Counted from the stretch's first letter, positions 1 through 11,860 are shown. The stretch: DNA of 64,000 nt from Epiperipatus broadwayi (GCA_028023455.1 JAQFVV010000111.1:3841416-3905415); one strand, 5' to 3'. Numbers and translations are program-made. The notes: a model not told the origin generated them from the letters alone.

Positions 1-2860
1 TGATGATGATACCAGCCATGGCTTACCTATAAACTCACAACAATAAATTCATCTTTATAAACTTATAGGCATCTATTAAAATTATCCTATTTCATACTGG
101 GATTTAATAATACTAATGGTGATGATTGATCATCATGAATCTCTTTGCATAATATTCAATTTTCTATAAACCCCTATTTACTAAAATATATTCATTACGC
201 TAAACATTAAATTTAATGATTATAATTTATTAATGATGATTGATGGCGATCATAACTTTTATATAGTATTATTTGAAACATTTTAAACTAATAACATGAT
301 ATCCATCTTTGATGAGGATGATCTAAATTCATGGACACAACACAATTTTAGCTTTCTATGTTGAACTATAATTATCAAAATTTGGCTATTCTCAAGCATA
401 ATCCTTAAATACTTAAATATCAACATTCTAGTTTACCTATTATTTTGCGGACGCTTAATATTTGCAAGTGATTGCTCGATATATACGAATAGTAATACTC
501 AATAACTGCGAGCAATGATGATGAATTAAAATGATAGAATTAAGACAAAAAAAAAAAACACAATATTCTTAATAATAACTCGGAAACCAATTAAGATATA
601 TAATTATATTTTATTAACACTACTACTCTTTCTTTCCTTTAAAGTCAAATCGACAATTAAATAAATGGCTTATTAATATAAAAATTTATATAAGTATAAG
701 CAAATAAACTTAATATATAGGTTTGTCATTTTTCTTGATATCTCAAAATAAGCTGACTTAAATCAATATTAGAAAAAAAAAAAATACATATTCTATAAAT
801 GCTTATTTAAGACTTTTCTTACTCATCATATCATAAAATAAATTTCAGGTGAAACTTGTATATGTTATTTCACTTCCATTCAAATGTAATGCCCTACTTT
901 TCAATTTACCATTTTAAACTAATCATATATAACCTATTCTTTGATGTGTTTGGATAAGCAGTTATACATTCACGCATTCGGTAATGTTAATATATATGTT
1001 TAAAATGTATACCCAAAAATTACATATATAAAATATCTTTTTCTTTTGCAACCTTATAGCGAAAGAAAATAAAATACATATATTAATCTTTAATATGCAA
1101 CAAGATAAAATAAAAATAAAAAACATTATAAATGCATATATCTATAGGTTGCTCATTATCATTAACAACTGAAGAACAATTAAAAAAAAACATTTCAACA
1201 TTACAATATATAATAAAAAAAAAAAATGAAAAATTTAAGTTTAAAGATTTAAACTATGTTTGTGCTATGTTGTGAGATATTGCAAATAACTATAGATAAA
1301 CAAGTCTTTAATGTTTCTGTATCAAAAAAGAAAATTACTTTGACCAGTACATTAAGGTTTACTTTTAATAAGTAAAAGAATAAAATCGGTTAAAGAAAGT
1401 TCATATTTACCCGTCTACTTTTTACTTCTTTTTAATGTCCTGAATTTGAATTTTCAGACTGCTTTTCTTTGCTCACCAACAACAACAACAACAAAAAAAA
1501 AAGAAAGTTATTGCAGATACTTTTAAGATAATGCTGAATCAATTGACTTTGCTTGTTTCTTCAATTCCATTATTATTCACTGTTGATTGGCTTCCTTCTA
1601 CCATTTAAAAAAAAGTTATTATAAGTATTTTGAATAAGTAGGTACCGGTGGATTTGCTTGTCTCTCTCCTTTAAAAAAAAAAAATTGCTGTTGACACTTT
1701 AGATGATTGAGGTAAATCAACAAAAATTTGATTTATGGCTTCAAACTTGGTTCTACATGGATGTTATAAATTTTCTTTTCCTCCTATTTCCTCTTCTCCA
1801 TTCATTCGAAGGTAATGAGCTTTTAATAAGCCAGGAACTAGAAACAAAGCATTCCATATAGCTTGTGTGGTTGGCTTCAAAATCTATCATTTTGTTGGTT
1901 ATTACTGGATACATGACTTCATAGACAGATCAGCGATTTTGACTCATTCTGTATTAACCAGGAAGCAGAAAAAAATGGTTTAGCAATGCAGAGGCATAGT
2001 ATTATGCATAACCAAATATGTTAATATCATTTTTTATATAATTATTACTAACTTCTAATAAATTCAATCTTGTTCCATTTCTCTCCTCTTCTTTAATATT
2101 GCTGGAAATTGCTTTATATCAACGCACATTTCATTTGCTCTTTTTTTTTTCAACTTTCAAAGAGTGAGAAAAAAAAAATTAAAGCGTTCACTCTCTTTTT
2201 AAAAAAAAATCCGAGCTTACATTTCTGCTTATGAATAATAACAAGGAAGGACCGACTGAGTTGAGTCTCAAAAAAAAATAATAATAATAATTTGAGTAAC
2301 TCTCACTCTAAAAAAAAAATTAATGACTAACTCATCATCTCTCTAAAAAAATTTAAGACTAACTGATTAAAAAAATTGTTTCAATCATTTATATCGCGAA
2401 TTTCAACCAAAGAAAAAAAAACATCTGGAAATCTTTATCTTAAAAAAAAAATCAAAGCTTCACAAGTTTGACGGTCACAATCAATAAAGACTTAAAATTG
2501 ATCGCTATCGTTATCTACATCAAAGCACCTCTTTTGTAAAAATAATCTTAAGATACAGATAACAACAAACCTGGAATCTATAGCCATCAGGAATAAGTGT
2601 AAAAGCATCTTTGTGTTTGTACAGATCTATTCATTGTTTCACACGTGTACATTTTTTTATCTCCTTATCTAACAATCTTAATTGCCTTATTTCACACTTT
2701 TCTGATTTACTCTATTTTAACAAAATGAAAGTTAAATAAATTTAACACATATTATTTAATAAAAATATTATATAATAAATCATAAAAAGAACTGCTTATT
2801 CATAATAATAAATCTATACATATAAATCTCTGTATGTATAAAAGAAAAAAAATTTTTTTT
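1..2860. other. AT-rich non-coding stretch
   Basis: No open frame with protein-like composition is visible on either strand. The sequence is dominated by A/T runs and short TGATGAT-type motifs (for example near 1, 117, 232 and 515). Short poly-A tracts recur every few hundred bases, but none has a clear target-site duplication. I see no RNA gene or element boundary I can support. Confidence 0.6.
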
Positions 2861-2894
2861 TTTAAATAATTGAATACTATATATATATATCTAC

Positions 2895-3606
2895 AATATA
2901 TATATAAGGAATGTGAACCCTAACTTTCAAACTCCCTATATCTATCCAATCTCTCTTATACAACTGATACACATGACCACATACATATGAAAAGATAAAT
3001 GATCTCCAATATATATAATTCTGCTGAACTAGCACTTATCAGTTAGTCTGGATCTTTATCTCCCACACACATATATAATCAGTGCTCAGTTTATATTAAG
3101 AAAGCAGATCTTTAAATGTTAATGGATAAGCATCAATCTTCGCTACTCTCCAACTCTTCAACATCGATTTCATTGAAAATCTGAGAATGGGATATTTAAA
3201 GCCCTTATTGATGCCAAGCAATCTGAGGATGGGATATTTAAAGCCCTTATTGATGCCAATATTATTGTCATAACTATTAAGTCAATCTGATGCCTCACAC
3301 ATAGGACATTAATATGTCCATTTAATTATACAGATGAGAGATGGGCAGAACACAGGCTGGATATATAATATTTAAATATATGTATATTGTCTATATTTGA
3401 TATAATTGTAAGAAATTGAACTCAAACTTTCAAACTCCCTACAACTATCCAATCTGTGTTAGACAACTGATACAAATGACCACATAGATTTGAAATGGTA
3501 ACTGATTTCCAATATATGTATTTCATGTTGAACCAGCACTTATCAGTTGGTCAAACTCATTATCACCTACACATATATACAATTAGTGCTCTATTTACAT
3601 TAAGAA
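2895..3606 (-). repeat. two decayed tandem copies of repeat family B
   Basis: Two diverged units lie head to tail, about 2895-3330 and 3405-3606. Both contain the same ordered landmarks as the better preserved copies at 5133-6228: CTTTCAAACTCCCTA, an ACTGATACACATGACC-like block, AACTAGCACTTATCAGTTRGTC and ACACATATAT..AGTGCTC. The first copy also carries the CCAACTCTTCAACATCGATTT block. Orientation is given relative to the full unit at 5823-6228. No coding capacity is visible. The units are too decayed to place their ends exactly. The family is clearly dispersed, but its class is unknown. Confidence 0.65.
3178..3261. repeat. 42-bp tandem duplication
   Basis: Two nearly identical 42-bp units (3178-3219 and 3220-3261) share GGGATATTTAAAGCCCTTAT and differ at only a few positions. 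They lie inside the first decayed family B copy, so the duplication happened within that repeat. Confidence 0.85.
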
Positions 3607-5116
3607 ATATAATTTTTTGCTTTAAAATATTTTTCATTACTTTTATACACTAATTGGTTGATAATTATGTATGACAAAAGATACATTGGTACACTTTCAA
3701 TTTATTCATTTATATTTTATCTTTATGGATAAAAGTTAATACATTTCACCATAATATAAAGTAAGAAAATTACAGGGTGTTTAACATCATTATCTATCAG
3801 AATTGATGCAGTTTTAACATTTTTTCAAATATTGTGATAATTATAAAACAAATATTAGATTTTAAAGTAGAATTTGATAGGTTTATCATAAATACATGTT
3901 TGTTTGCATCAAAAAAGTCAAAAGTATAACAGAATTCATTCCTTATCAGGGTGTTTATAATAACAATACTGACAATAATTTCTTACATTGTTTTTATTTA
4001 CAAGTCCAATTTTTTAAATAATTAAAAATGTCAAATATGATTTTTTAAAAATATTATTTATTTTTAAAATTAAATTAAGTTCATTTTGTACAGAAGTAAG
4101 AAGTTGAACACTTTCGAAATCTTCTCCCAGGTGAAAGAGAAAATTTGAGATTTTGTAAGGGTTAAATATCACTTTATTTGTAATAAATTCTACATTTTAG
4201 TTTAGCATAATTAAAATGATAACTGGTAACAATACCAACAAGTTTTTGAAATTTAGCATTAAAATAATTTTCTTAAAAAATAATATATTGAATCATGCTT
4301 TTAAAACCAATAAAATATAATAATTTTAGATTAAAAGATTTAAGAGAAAGCTATACATACATTTTAAAATTTTTAATAAATACTCAAAAATAAATTCTAC
4401 TTTTAAAAAATAATATAATTTTTTTTGTAAAGTTATTTTTAATTACTAAAAATGTTAATCCTATAAAAAAATTTAGGTTTTGTTTAATAAACTTAAAACA
4501 ATATTGTAAAAAGGTACAAATGTTCATTGTAAAGTTCATTTATTTTTTTTGGTTTCTGTCTCTCTTGCTAACTTTACGAGCAATAGATTATTCACTTATA
4601 CCTATTATATTCATATTAGAAGCCAAATTTCAATTTTTAATGAAATGTCTGATTAACAAGAGTTTCAAAAAGCTCTTAATCTGTAGTTATTCTAAAAAAC
4701 ACTCAAAAAGTGCATTTCATTTGATGTGATGCTAATATTATAATTAATATCTCTATGAAATACATTACAATCTTACTCCCTTGCTGAATAGAATCTGCAT
4801 AATGATATCTAAAGACCTTTTTTATATTAAAATCATAAAAAGAACAATAAATTTCTCTGTTTCTAAATAAAAAATTGTAGCCATCCCTAAAATAATTTTT
4901 ATTCTGATCTAGCAAAATTTATTACTAAAATTTATCATACCAATTGAACAACTCTATTGATCAATAATTTCTAAAATCCAGCAAGAATTTTTAAAGTAAT
5001 AATCTTACTGATTGTTAGCTAAAATTTCAAATGTATTCAAAAAATCATGAAATAAAGTGATTTAGATTATTTTTTAAAAAATTCGTTGATTAATACCAGA
5101 AATATTTATATATTAT
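3607..5116. other. AT-rich non-coding stretch
   Basis: Open frames of about 70 codons at 4520-4729 (+) and 4703-4915 (-) are low-complexity, rich in F, I, K and L, and overlap on opposite strands. That is what chance gives in DNA this AT-rich. I see no gene. Confidence 0.55.
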
Positions 5117-6244
5117 TTTCTTTATTTATGATAACTGAAACACAGGCTTGTTATATACCTGTGGCTATATATATGTAATATAGGGTATATGAGCACAGAC
5201 TTTCACACCACCCACCTCTCTCCACTCTATCTAATAACACTGATACACCTAAACACATATATGCTGAAAAGATAAATAATCACCAATATACGTATTTCAT
5301 GCTAAACCAGCAATCATCAGTTGGTCCAGACTATCATCTTTACACACATATACAGTATAAGTGCTCAGATATATATTAAGATAGACTATCCTCATAGTTT
5401 AATGGACAGGCTTCAATCCACTCCACACTCCAACTCTTCAAACGTCCATCCAATTGAAAATCTGATGATGGAATGCTCAAAGGCCACCCTGAGGCTGAGA
5501 TTATTGTCACACCCATGTTGAGTGTGGAGTGGATTGAAGCCTGTCCATTAAACTATGAGGATAGTCTATCTTAATATATATCTGAGCACTTATACTGTAT
5601 ATGTGTGTAAAGATGATAGTCTGGACCAACTGATGATTGCTGGTTTAGCATGAAATACGTATATTGGTGATTATTTATCTTTTCAGCATATATGTGTTTA
5701 GGTGTATCAGTGTTATTAGATAGAGTGGAGAGAGGTGGGTGGTGTGAAAGTCTGTGCTCATATACCCTATATTACATATATATAGCCACAGGTATATAAC
5801 AAGCCTGTGTTTCAGTTATTACATTATAGAGATGTCTGCCCATCCTTGCATATGTATTAAATGGATTATGTCCTGTATATGTGGGGTTCAGATTAACCTT
5901 AGGTCAACATGGGTGTGACAATAATCTTGGCCTCAGGGTGGCCTTTGAGCATTCCATCATCAGATTTTTAATTGGATGGACGTTTGAAGAGTTGGAGTGT
6001 GGAGTGGATTAAGCCTGTCCATTAAACTATGAGGATAGTCTATCTATCTTAATATATATCTGAGCACTTATACTGTATATGTGTGTAAAGATGATAGTCT
6101 GGACCAACTGATGATTGCTGGTTTAGCATGAAATACGTATATTGGTGATTATTTATCTTTTCAGCATATATGTGTTTAGGTGTATCAGTCTTATTAGATA
6201 GAGTGGAGAGAGGGGGGTGGTGTGAAAGTTTCTTTATTTATGAT
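5117..6244. mobile_element. compound foldback copy of repeat family B with 16-bp TSD
   Basis: The 16-bp direct repeat TTTCTTTATTTATGAT occurs at 5117-5132 and 6229-6244 and flanks a three-part insert (5133-6228). The first part (5133-5520) is an antisense unit. The second (5521-5822) is its inverted copy, truncated at one side. The third (5823-6228) is another sense unit that also contains the sequence complementary to the loop of the first (CAACATGGGTGTGACAATAA at about 5910). Arms are almost identical, differing by a few substitutions and a TCTA indel near 6050. A target-site duplication of this length suits target-primed reverse transcription (LINE or Penelope type) more than a cut-and-paste transposon. 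The 66-codon open frame at 5321-5521 lies inside the repeat and is not protein-like. Confidence 0.8.
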
Positions 6245-6720
6245 TATTTAAAATTTGCATATTCATGTCATATGAGATTAAAATATTTTATAAGTAAAAT
6301 TAGTTTTCTTTTAAGTCAGTAACTAAAATTATGTATTGAAATTTAAGAATATAACATTTGACTATAATTTTTTATTATAGTGAAATAGAAAGAAATAAAA
6401 TGCATTTTTTCTCTCTTCACTATTGATAATTTTGGTTAGATAAAAAAAAAACAAATGTTGGAAAAGCAAATTGATTTACAATTCATTTACAAACAAAAAA
6501 TAAAATATTTTTAAAATAAAGTAACCAAAATAGTAGTAAATAATTAATTTAAAACAATTTAACAAAAACTTGAAATTGAAAAGCTAAGTGAATTTGTTTT
6601 TAGATAAATAAAAACAGAACTGATAAATTATAGAGTCTATGCGTATATTATTATATGTACAATAGAAAGGAATTTCAAGTTAATAATGTGATTTTAATTT
6701 CTAAGCCATATGATCTGTTT
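6245..6720. other. AT-rich non-coding stretch
   Basis: No coding, RNA or repeat signal is visible beyond simple A/T runs. Confidence 0.5.
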
Positions 6721-6886
6721 AGGTACTTAGAAGGGCAGTGCTTAAAAATGAGGTATTTTTTCATGATGTCATGGAGCTTTGTGTACTGATAGCCCGGCTT
6801 GGCTCTCTGCTTATCATGGCGTGGAAAACTGCAGTTCACGTATTTATTTTTACTATCTCGTCTTGCCTACTTAATCAGCATGAACT
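6721..6886 (+). mobile_element. decayed fragment related to the LTR-element interior
   Basis: This stretch aligns by eye, in the same order, with 13876-14036 inside the LTR retrotransposon downstream. Shared landmarks are AGGTAC, AGTGCTTAAAAATGAG, a CATGA/CGTGACGTCATG block, TGTGTACTG, TTCA(C/T)GTATT and ATCAGCAT. It is strongly diverged from that copy, so it is an older relative and not part of the young insertion. The 66-codon open frame at 6738-6938 is incidental. Confidence 0.55.
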
Positions 6887-7003
6887 AATCAAGCAAAAAG
6901 ACATTTCAAAATTTATATATTTTTTTTGGATGCTATAAAAGGATATTATCTTTCATTTATTAAAAAGAGAAAAAGAGACATTTTTAAAGTAAAGCAAACA
7001 AGC

Positions 7004-7353
7004 AACTTCATGTATTAAAAGAAAGAAAAAAGTTGATAGAAACTAATCGATAAATAGTGGAACTTACTATAAAATAAGAAAAGCAATTTATACATTTTCA
7101 ACAACAAGTAATTGTGAAAATAACTTTTATTGCCATAACAAGTGTGTAAATTTTATGAAATTATTAATTATAAAAACTAACTTCATGTATTAAAAGAAAG
7201 AAAAAAGTTGATAGAAACTAATCGATAAATAGTGGAACTTACTATAAAATAAGAAAAGCAATTTATACATTTTCAACAACAAGTAATTGTGAAAATAACT
7301 TTTATTGCCATAACAAGTGTGTAAATTTTATGAAATTATTAATTATAAAAGCA
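7004..7353. repeat. perfect 175-bp tandem duplication
   Basis: Units 7004-7178 and 7179-7353 start AACTTCATGTATTAAAAG and end ATTAATTATAAAA, and I see no difference between them. The identity implies a very recent duplication or an assembly artefact. No coding content is visible. Confidence 0.9.
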
Positions 7354-8655
7354 TTGTGTGACAGAATTAAATTTGTTAATAATCTGTGCAATTCTATATA
7401 CGTGCTGTAGTAAACCTAGCATAAGTATTTGTATTACTTAAAACATAATTTAAAAGCTTAATCATGTATTATTTTATGTAAAAATTAAATATGTTCAGAA
7501 ATCACACGCATGTATGTATGCATATATCTGTCAATTGTATTGCAGATACCAATGCTTATCAATTGTAACACATATGTAAAATTTAATCATTTTTTTTTTT
7601 ATAATTATTTTATGTCAATTGTATTGTAAATAACAATGCGTGTCAGATAGACACTTATGTATAAATTTTTTGATCATTTTTCTAAATTAAATGTTAATTC
7701 AAACATGTTTATTTTGTATCAAGCCACATGCCTGTGTGCTGAATGGGTTTTAAATAAACCTAATTTATTAATCATGTAACTCAATGTATACCATTCAAAA
7801 TTAGAACCTATAAGACCTTAAATACCAATTTTTTTTATTGTTATTAATAAACTTATTTAATTGTTAAAAATGGTTTCCATCATCTCTTGTTCACATACAG
7901 TAATAGAGCCCATGTTCTCTGAGCTAGATTTCGGACATGGATAAATGGGGATGTGTTTAGTGCTTTGGGCATCCAGTGATGATCAATCATTATCCTAGTT
8001 GGTGCAAAAGAGGATACTCTTTAAAGCCCATGCACTATTATTTTTTTTATTTTACTTTAGTCTTATTAAAAAGTTAAGTTTATAGGTGGCCAGTACATTA
8101 ATAGTACTTTAGTGGCCAGAGCATTGATGATGATCAGCATGCTTTAAATGTCCCAGCATTATTGTTCTATTTCTGATTATTGGGTATTTTAATGGATGGG
8201 CACTAAACTGGTGCATCCAAGTTATGTTTATATAATTGCCCAAGCTGGCAAAGGCTCAATAGTTAGCCTGGTCTACAGAAGACCCATTTTCAATCCAGTC
8301 ACAAGGTTGACTGTTGATTTATATATTTTATTGTACTAATTTGTTTATTCCCATCAATGATGATGATGGATGGTTATTTCTCTCAAGTATTTACTTATAC
8401 TGATATTTAATTTATAATGCTGGTTGATAATAATTATGCTTTAATTGCTCTTTTGAGTTAGCTTCTGATCTCTCAATGTTCACAGAGATTTTGATCTCAT
8501 ACTCTTCTAATCTCATTTTATTATTAAATATATCTTACTTATATATATATACTTTGTGTGATATTTGTATTGCATTAAATGACTGCGAGTGATGATGATT
8601 TTCCATCACCCCGGTTCACTGTTTACATTATCTCACCCACCCCCATCCCGTTACA
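7354..8655. other. non-coding stretch with a GC-richer patch
   Basis: From about 7880 to 8320 the base composition is more balanced than the surroundings. It includes CCCATGTTCTCTGAGCTA at about 7909, which resembles CTCATGTTCTCTGAGCTACG in the LTR at about 11377. The stretch ends near 8653 with CCCGTTACA followed by (AT)n, like the 3' end of the LTR at 11657. This could be an old LTR remnant, but I cannot find its other end. Confidence 0.35.
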
Positions 8656-8660
8656 ATATA

Positions 8661-8745
8661 TATATATATAAATTATTAATCAATGTCTGTATTCCAATTA
8701 TAATAAAATATATATAATTATTCAAAACAATACAATAATTAATAC
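8661..8745. repeat. dispersed AT-rich repeat, also at 37028-37112
   Basis: About 85 bases starting AAATTATTAATCAATG are nearly identical to a block at about 37028-37112. In both places the block lies next to Penelope-like material: here it abuts the palindrome, there it follows the GIY-YIG fragment. It may therefore be a terminal part of the Penelope-like element or a separate small repeat. Confidence 0.6.
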
Positions 8746-9517
8746 AGTAAAACAATATTTTAAAAAAACAAATATATACCAATTTAATAGAAGTACTTTC
8801 AACTATCTATGTAGTCATTGTCAACTAGATTCAAATTGTATTAGAAAAAACCATTACAAATGTAAACAAAAAGTAATACGTCATACATCAATTTTCCCAC
8901 AATTCATTAATTTTTATATTGGCAGCCTGTCTGTTCAACTGTTGCTTTTCACTTTTTATTAACATAGCTTCTTTAATTTTGCGTTTATTATTATTTCTTT
9001 CAATACACAAAATCTTAACTTTATTAAAATCAAAATCAAAACCATAATTACATGTTACATTATGATCAAAAAATACTGATGGTGATACATCATCATTTCT
9101 AACATTCTCTTGTTATATAAACAATTGCAAAAATCAAGACAAGAGAATGTTAGAAATGATGATGTATCACCATCAGTATTTTTTGATCATAATGTAACAT
9201 GTAATTATGGTTTTGATTTTGATTTTAATAAAGTTAAGATTTTGTGTATTGAAAGAAATAATAATAAACGCAAAATTAAAGAAGCTATGTTAATAAAAAG
9301 TGAAAAGCAACAGTTGATAAACAGACAGGCCGCCAATATAAAAATTAATGAATTGTGGGAAAATTGATGTATGACGTATTACTTTTTGTTTACATTTGTA
9401 ACGGTTTTTTCTAATACAATTTGAATCTAGTTGACAACGACTACATAAATAGTTGAAAGTACTTCTATGAAATTGGTATATATTTGTTTTTTTTTAAATA
9501 TTGTTTTACTGTATTAT
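8739..9517. mobile_element. head-to-head palindrome of Penelope-like 3' ends
   Basis: The two arms, 8739-9113 and 9139-9517, are inverted copies with only scattered differences, separated by a 25-base loop. The sense arm (right) encodes the end of a GIY-YIG endonuclease, described separately. The left arm carries the same code in reverse. Both arms end in the same TAATACAGTAAAAC sequence. Inverted arrangement of partial copies is known for Penelope-like retroelements. The right edge runs into (TA)n, into which the LTR element at 9534 has inserted. Confidence 0.75.
9110..9367 (+). pseudogene. C-terminal end of a Penelope-like GIY-YIG endonuclease
   Basis: An 85-codon open frame on the right arm of the palindrome. 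Residues from about 27 onward match the usual end of the GIY-YIG domain in Penelope-like elements: a DH..T.. block, then GFDFDFNKVKIL, E(R)NNNKRKIKEAM and LINRQA, ending ELWEN and a stop. The family pattern is H..T.H..DF.N.KIL..E....R...EA..I......LNR, seen by eye and not by search. The GIY and YIG motifs and the reverse transcriptase are missing because the copy is 5'-truncated at the loop. The first 9 or so codons come from the loop and are not native. The only role it could have had is nicking DNA during insertion of its element. It is a fossil, not a working gene. Confidence 0.7.
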
Positions 9518-11501
9518 ATATATATATATATATTGTGACAGATATACTGTCCTTCATATATTTATGCAAAAGATTCCCCCCCCCCATTCAAAATGTCTGG
9601 CGTGATTCAGTCTAATTGGAAATGCAATAAAGTTGTGATTCGTTAAAAATGAAAATTTTTTAGTATTGATGGAATTAAATGAAATGTTATATCGTCTTAT
9701 TTTTTTTTTTATCTGTCTCAATAAAAAAAAAAGAGAAATTAATTATCCAATCATTAAAAAGAAAGAAAAAGAGATACTTGAGTTAAACTGAGGCAGTATT
9801 CAAATTAGACACGTCGTTGAAGGAAAAAGAACTTTTTTTCTCTCTCTCGTCTTACACAAAGAGCTTTAACAAAACGTGAAAATAAAAAAAAAGTTTTACT
9901 AGAGAAATTATAATGAAACTGGAATAAATTAGAAGCTCCACTCTCTCCACACTATGCCATGACTTTCCATCGATGAAATAACCTGCATTCTTTTGAATAA
10001 AATGGACTACAAAACTGGAAGGTAATTTTTATAAAGTACTAAAACATAATTATCATACATTACAAAGTGAAGTTTTGAAATAATTGCATAGAATTTGTTC
10101 AATAAATATTAAGACACCTTTATTATACTTTTATGTTGACTAAATTAAAAATGCTCTACAAGCCAAACAGAATTTATGTATATGAATATAGCTTTATATT
10201 TGACTAAATTATAAATGCTTTAATTACTAAATGATAAGTGTTCCACAAGCCAAACAGAATTTATGTATATGAATATAGCTTTATGTTTGACTAAATTATA
10301 AATGCTCTACAAGCCAAACAGAATTTATGTATATGAATATAGCTTTATATTTGACTAAATTATAAATGCTTTAATTACTAAATGATAAGTGTTCCACAAG
10401 CCAAACAGAATTTATGTATGTGAATATAGCTTTATGTTTGATTAAATTATAAATGCCTCAATTATCAAGTGATAAATGCCCTACAAACCAAGAATTGTTG
10501 AATTTAAATGTCTACCAATTGGTAATAATTCATAAAATGATGAAATGCTGTATAAATCATAAATACTTGACTACTTCTAAGCTTCTTATAATGTAACAGA
10601 GTTTATGTGTAAGAATATACTTCTACATTTGGCTAAATTATAAATGCCTCAATTATCAAATGATAAATGCTCTACAAACCAAGAATTGTTGAGTTCAAAT
10701 ATTTACCAATCAGTAATGACTCATAAAATAATGAAATGTTATATTAAATCATAAATGCTTAACTGCTACCAAGCTCCTTCTCACAAAGGGATACAAAAAT
10801 AAATTATTGTTGAATTGGAATACTTCTAAGCTTCTACACATAAATGAATTCAAAATGAATTATTGGATAAACCATAAATGCTCGACTGCTTCTAAGGTTC
10901 TTCTCTTAAGTGAATTCAAAATGAACTATTAAATGAATTCGGAATGAACTATTGTTGAATCAGAATAATCCCAAGCTTCTTCTCATAAAAGAATTAATGA
11001 ACTATCGTTGAATTAGAATATTCACAAGCTTATTCTCTTAAATGAATTCAAAATGAACTATTAAATGAATTCGAAATGAACTATTGTTGAATCTGAATAA
11101 TCCCAAGCTTATTCTCATAAAGGAATTAATGAACTATTGTTGAATTAGAATATTCACAAGCTTCTTCCCATAAATGAATTCAAAATGAACTATTATTGAA
11201 TTAGAATGTTTCAAAGCTTATTCTCATAGAGTAATTAATGAACTATTGTTGAAATTGCAAATTAATTGTTATTTAATAAATTTTTTTTGTTACTAAAAAG
11301 TAAATTGGTTGTCCAGTTATCCAATTCTGTTTTGTTTTAATGCATCACTCATCAGTTATAGCACTGGTTCATGAGAATCTCATGTTCTCTGAGCTACGTC
11401 TGACATAACTTGACCTAGGCCAGTCAGGTTGTAGTGAGATGGAACTCTAATGGTGCTTTTTGGGAAACCAAACATAGAAATATTTAGATGTTTCCAGTCT
11501 C

Positions 11502-11509
11502 TATAAAAC
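11502..11509 (+). promoter_or_regulatory. TATA box of the 5' LTR
   Basis: TATAAAAC inside GTCTCTATAAAACTACATCC, about 150 bases before the LTR end and upstream of the R-region stem-loop. The same motif sits at the equivalent place in the 3' LTR (about 16499-16506). It is the likely core promoter of the element. This is inferred from position and sequence only. Confidence 0.65.
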
Positions 11510-11517
11510 TACATCCT

Positions 11518-11606
11518 CTGATGAGCAGGAAATATTGTTGTAGGAGGCATTAACATCTGCATTAGGAATGTCAATTGATAGTTCTTTCCTACAGCATGCT
11601 CATCAG
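11518..11606 (+). promoter_or_regulatory. LTR stem-loop ahead of the polyadenylation signal
   Basis: CTGATGAGCA at 11518-11527 is a perfect inverted repeat of TGCTCATCAG at 11597-11606, with a further GGAAA/TTTCC pair just inside. It lies between the TATA box and AATAAA, so it would fold in the 5' and 3' ends of the element's RNA. The same structure is present in the 3' LTR. The function is unknown; packaging or poly(A) control are possible. Confidence 0.6.
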
Positions 11607-11626
11607 AAAATTGTTACAACCGATGT

Positions 11627-11632
11627 AATAAA
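11627..11632 (+). terminator. polyadenylation signal AATAAA of the LTR
   Basis: AATAAA followed by AGGGTTGTATGG, 25 bases before the LTR end. The equivalent in the 3' LTR is at about 16624-16629 and would define the 3' end of the genomic transcript. Confidence 0.6.
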
Positions 11633-11652
11633 AGGGTTGTATGGCGGTCCGG

Positions 11653-11860
11653 TTACATTTGGCGCCCAACATGGGGCCTTATCTGGCATAGGCACCGGCT
11701 ACATTTGTCATCCAACTGTCAGACTTTATCCAGCTAGCCTAACCATAGGCACCTATTACATTGTCATCTTACTGTGAGGCATTATCTAGCTAGCCTACTC
11801 ATAGGCCAGTTAATTTGCCACCTTACTGTGAAGTCCGATCTAGCTAGCCTACTCATAGGC
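11653..11860 (+). repeat. degenerate tandem repeat in the leader, including the PBS
   Basis: About four units of 45-57 bases. Each begins TACATT(T)G or a variant, has a CCAAC/CTTACTG block, a TTATCTRG block and ends CATAGGC. The PBS is the first unit of the array: TACATTTGGCGCCCAAC parallels TACATTTGTCATCCAACT at about 11700 and TACATTGTCATCTTACT at about 11757. No coding frame runs through it. Confidence 0.6.
11660..11677 (+). promoter_or_regulatory. primer binding site, tRNA-Lys type
   Basis: TGGCGCCCAACATGGGGC starts two bases after the 5' LTR. It matches the complement of the 3' end of animal tRNA-Lys (the type used by several retroviruses and retrotransposons), apart from an A where G is usual. 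It sets the plus-strand orientation of the element. Confidence 0.85.

Larger units (their letters stand above)
9534..11657 (+). repeat. 5' LTR
   Basis: 2124 bp, TG...CA. It contains a C-run (ACATTC-like CCCCCCCC near 9578), four copies of a GCCAAACAGAATTTATG-centred tandem repeat (about 10165-10460), a second series of degenerate AAGCTT/ATGAACTATTGTTGAAT repeats (10780-11255), a TATA box at 11502-11509 and AATAAA at 11627-11632, 25 bases before the LTR end. The TATA-to-AATAAA layout gives a short R/U5 and an unusually long U3 of about 2 kb. Confidence 0.9.

Noticed and set aside
11518-11540. Hammerhead ribozyme in the LTR (CTGATGAG)
   Set aside because: The bases after the motif do not form stem II followed by GAAA; the motif is better explained as the arm of the LTR stem-loop.
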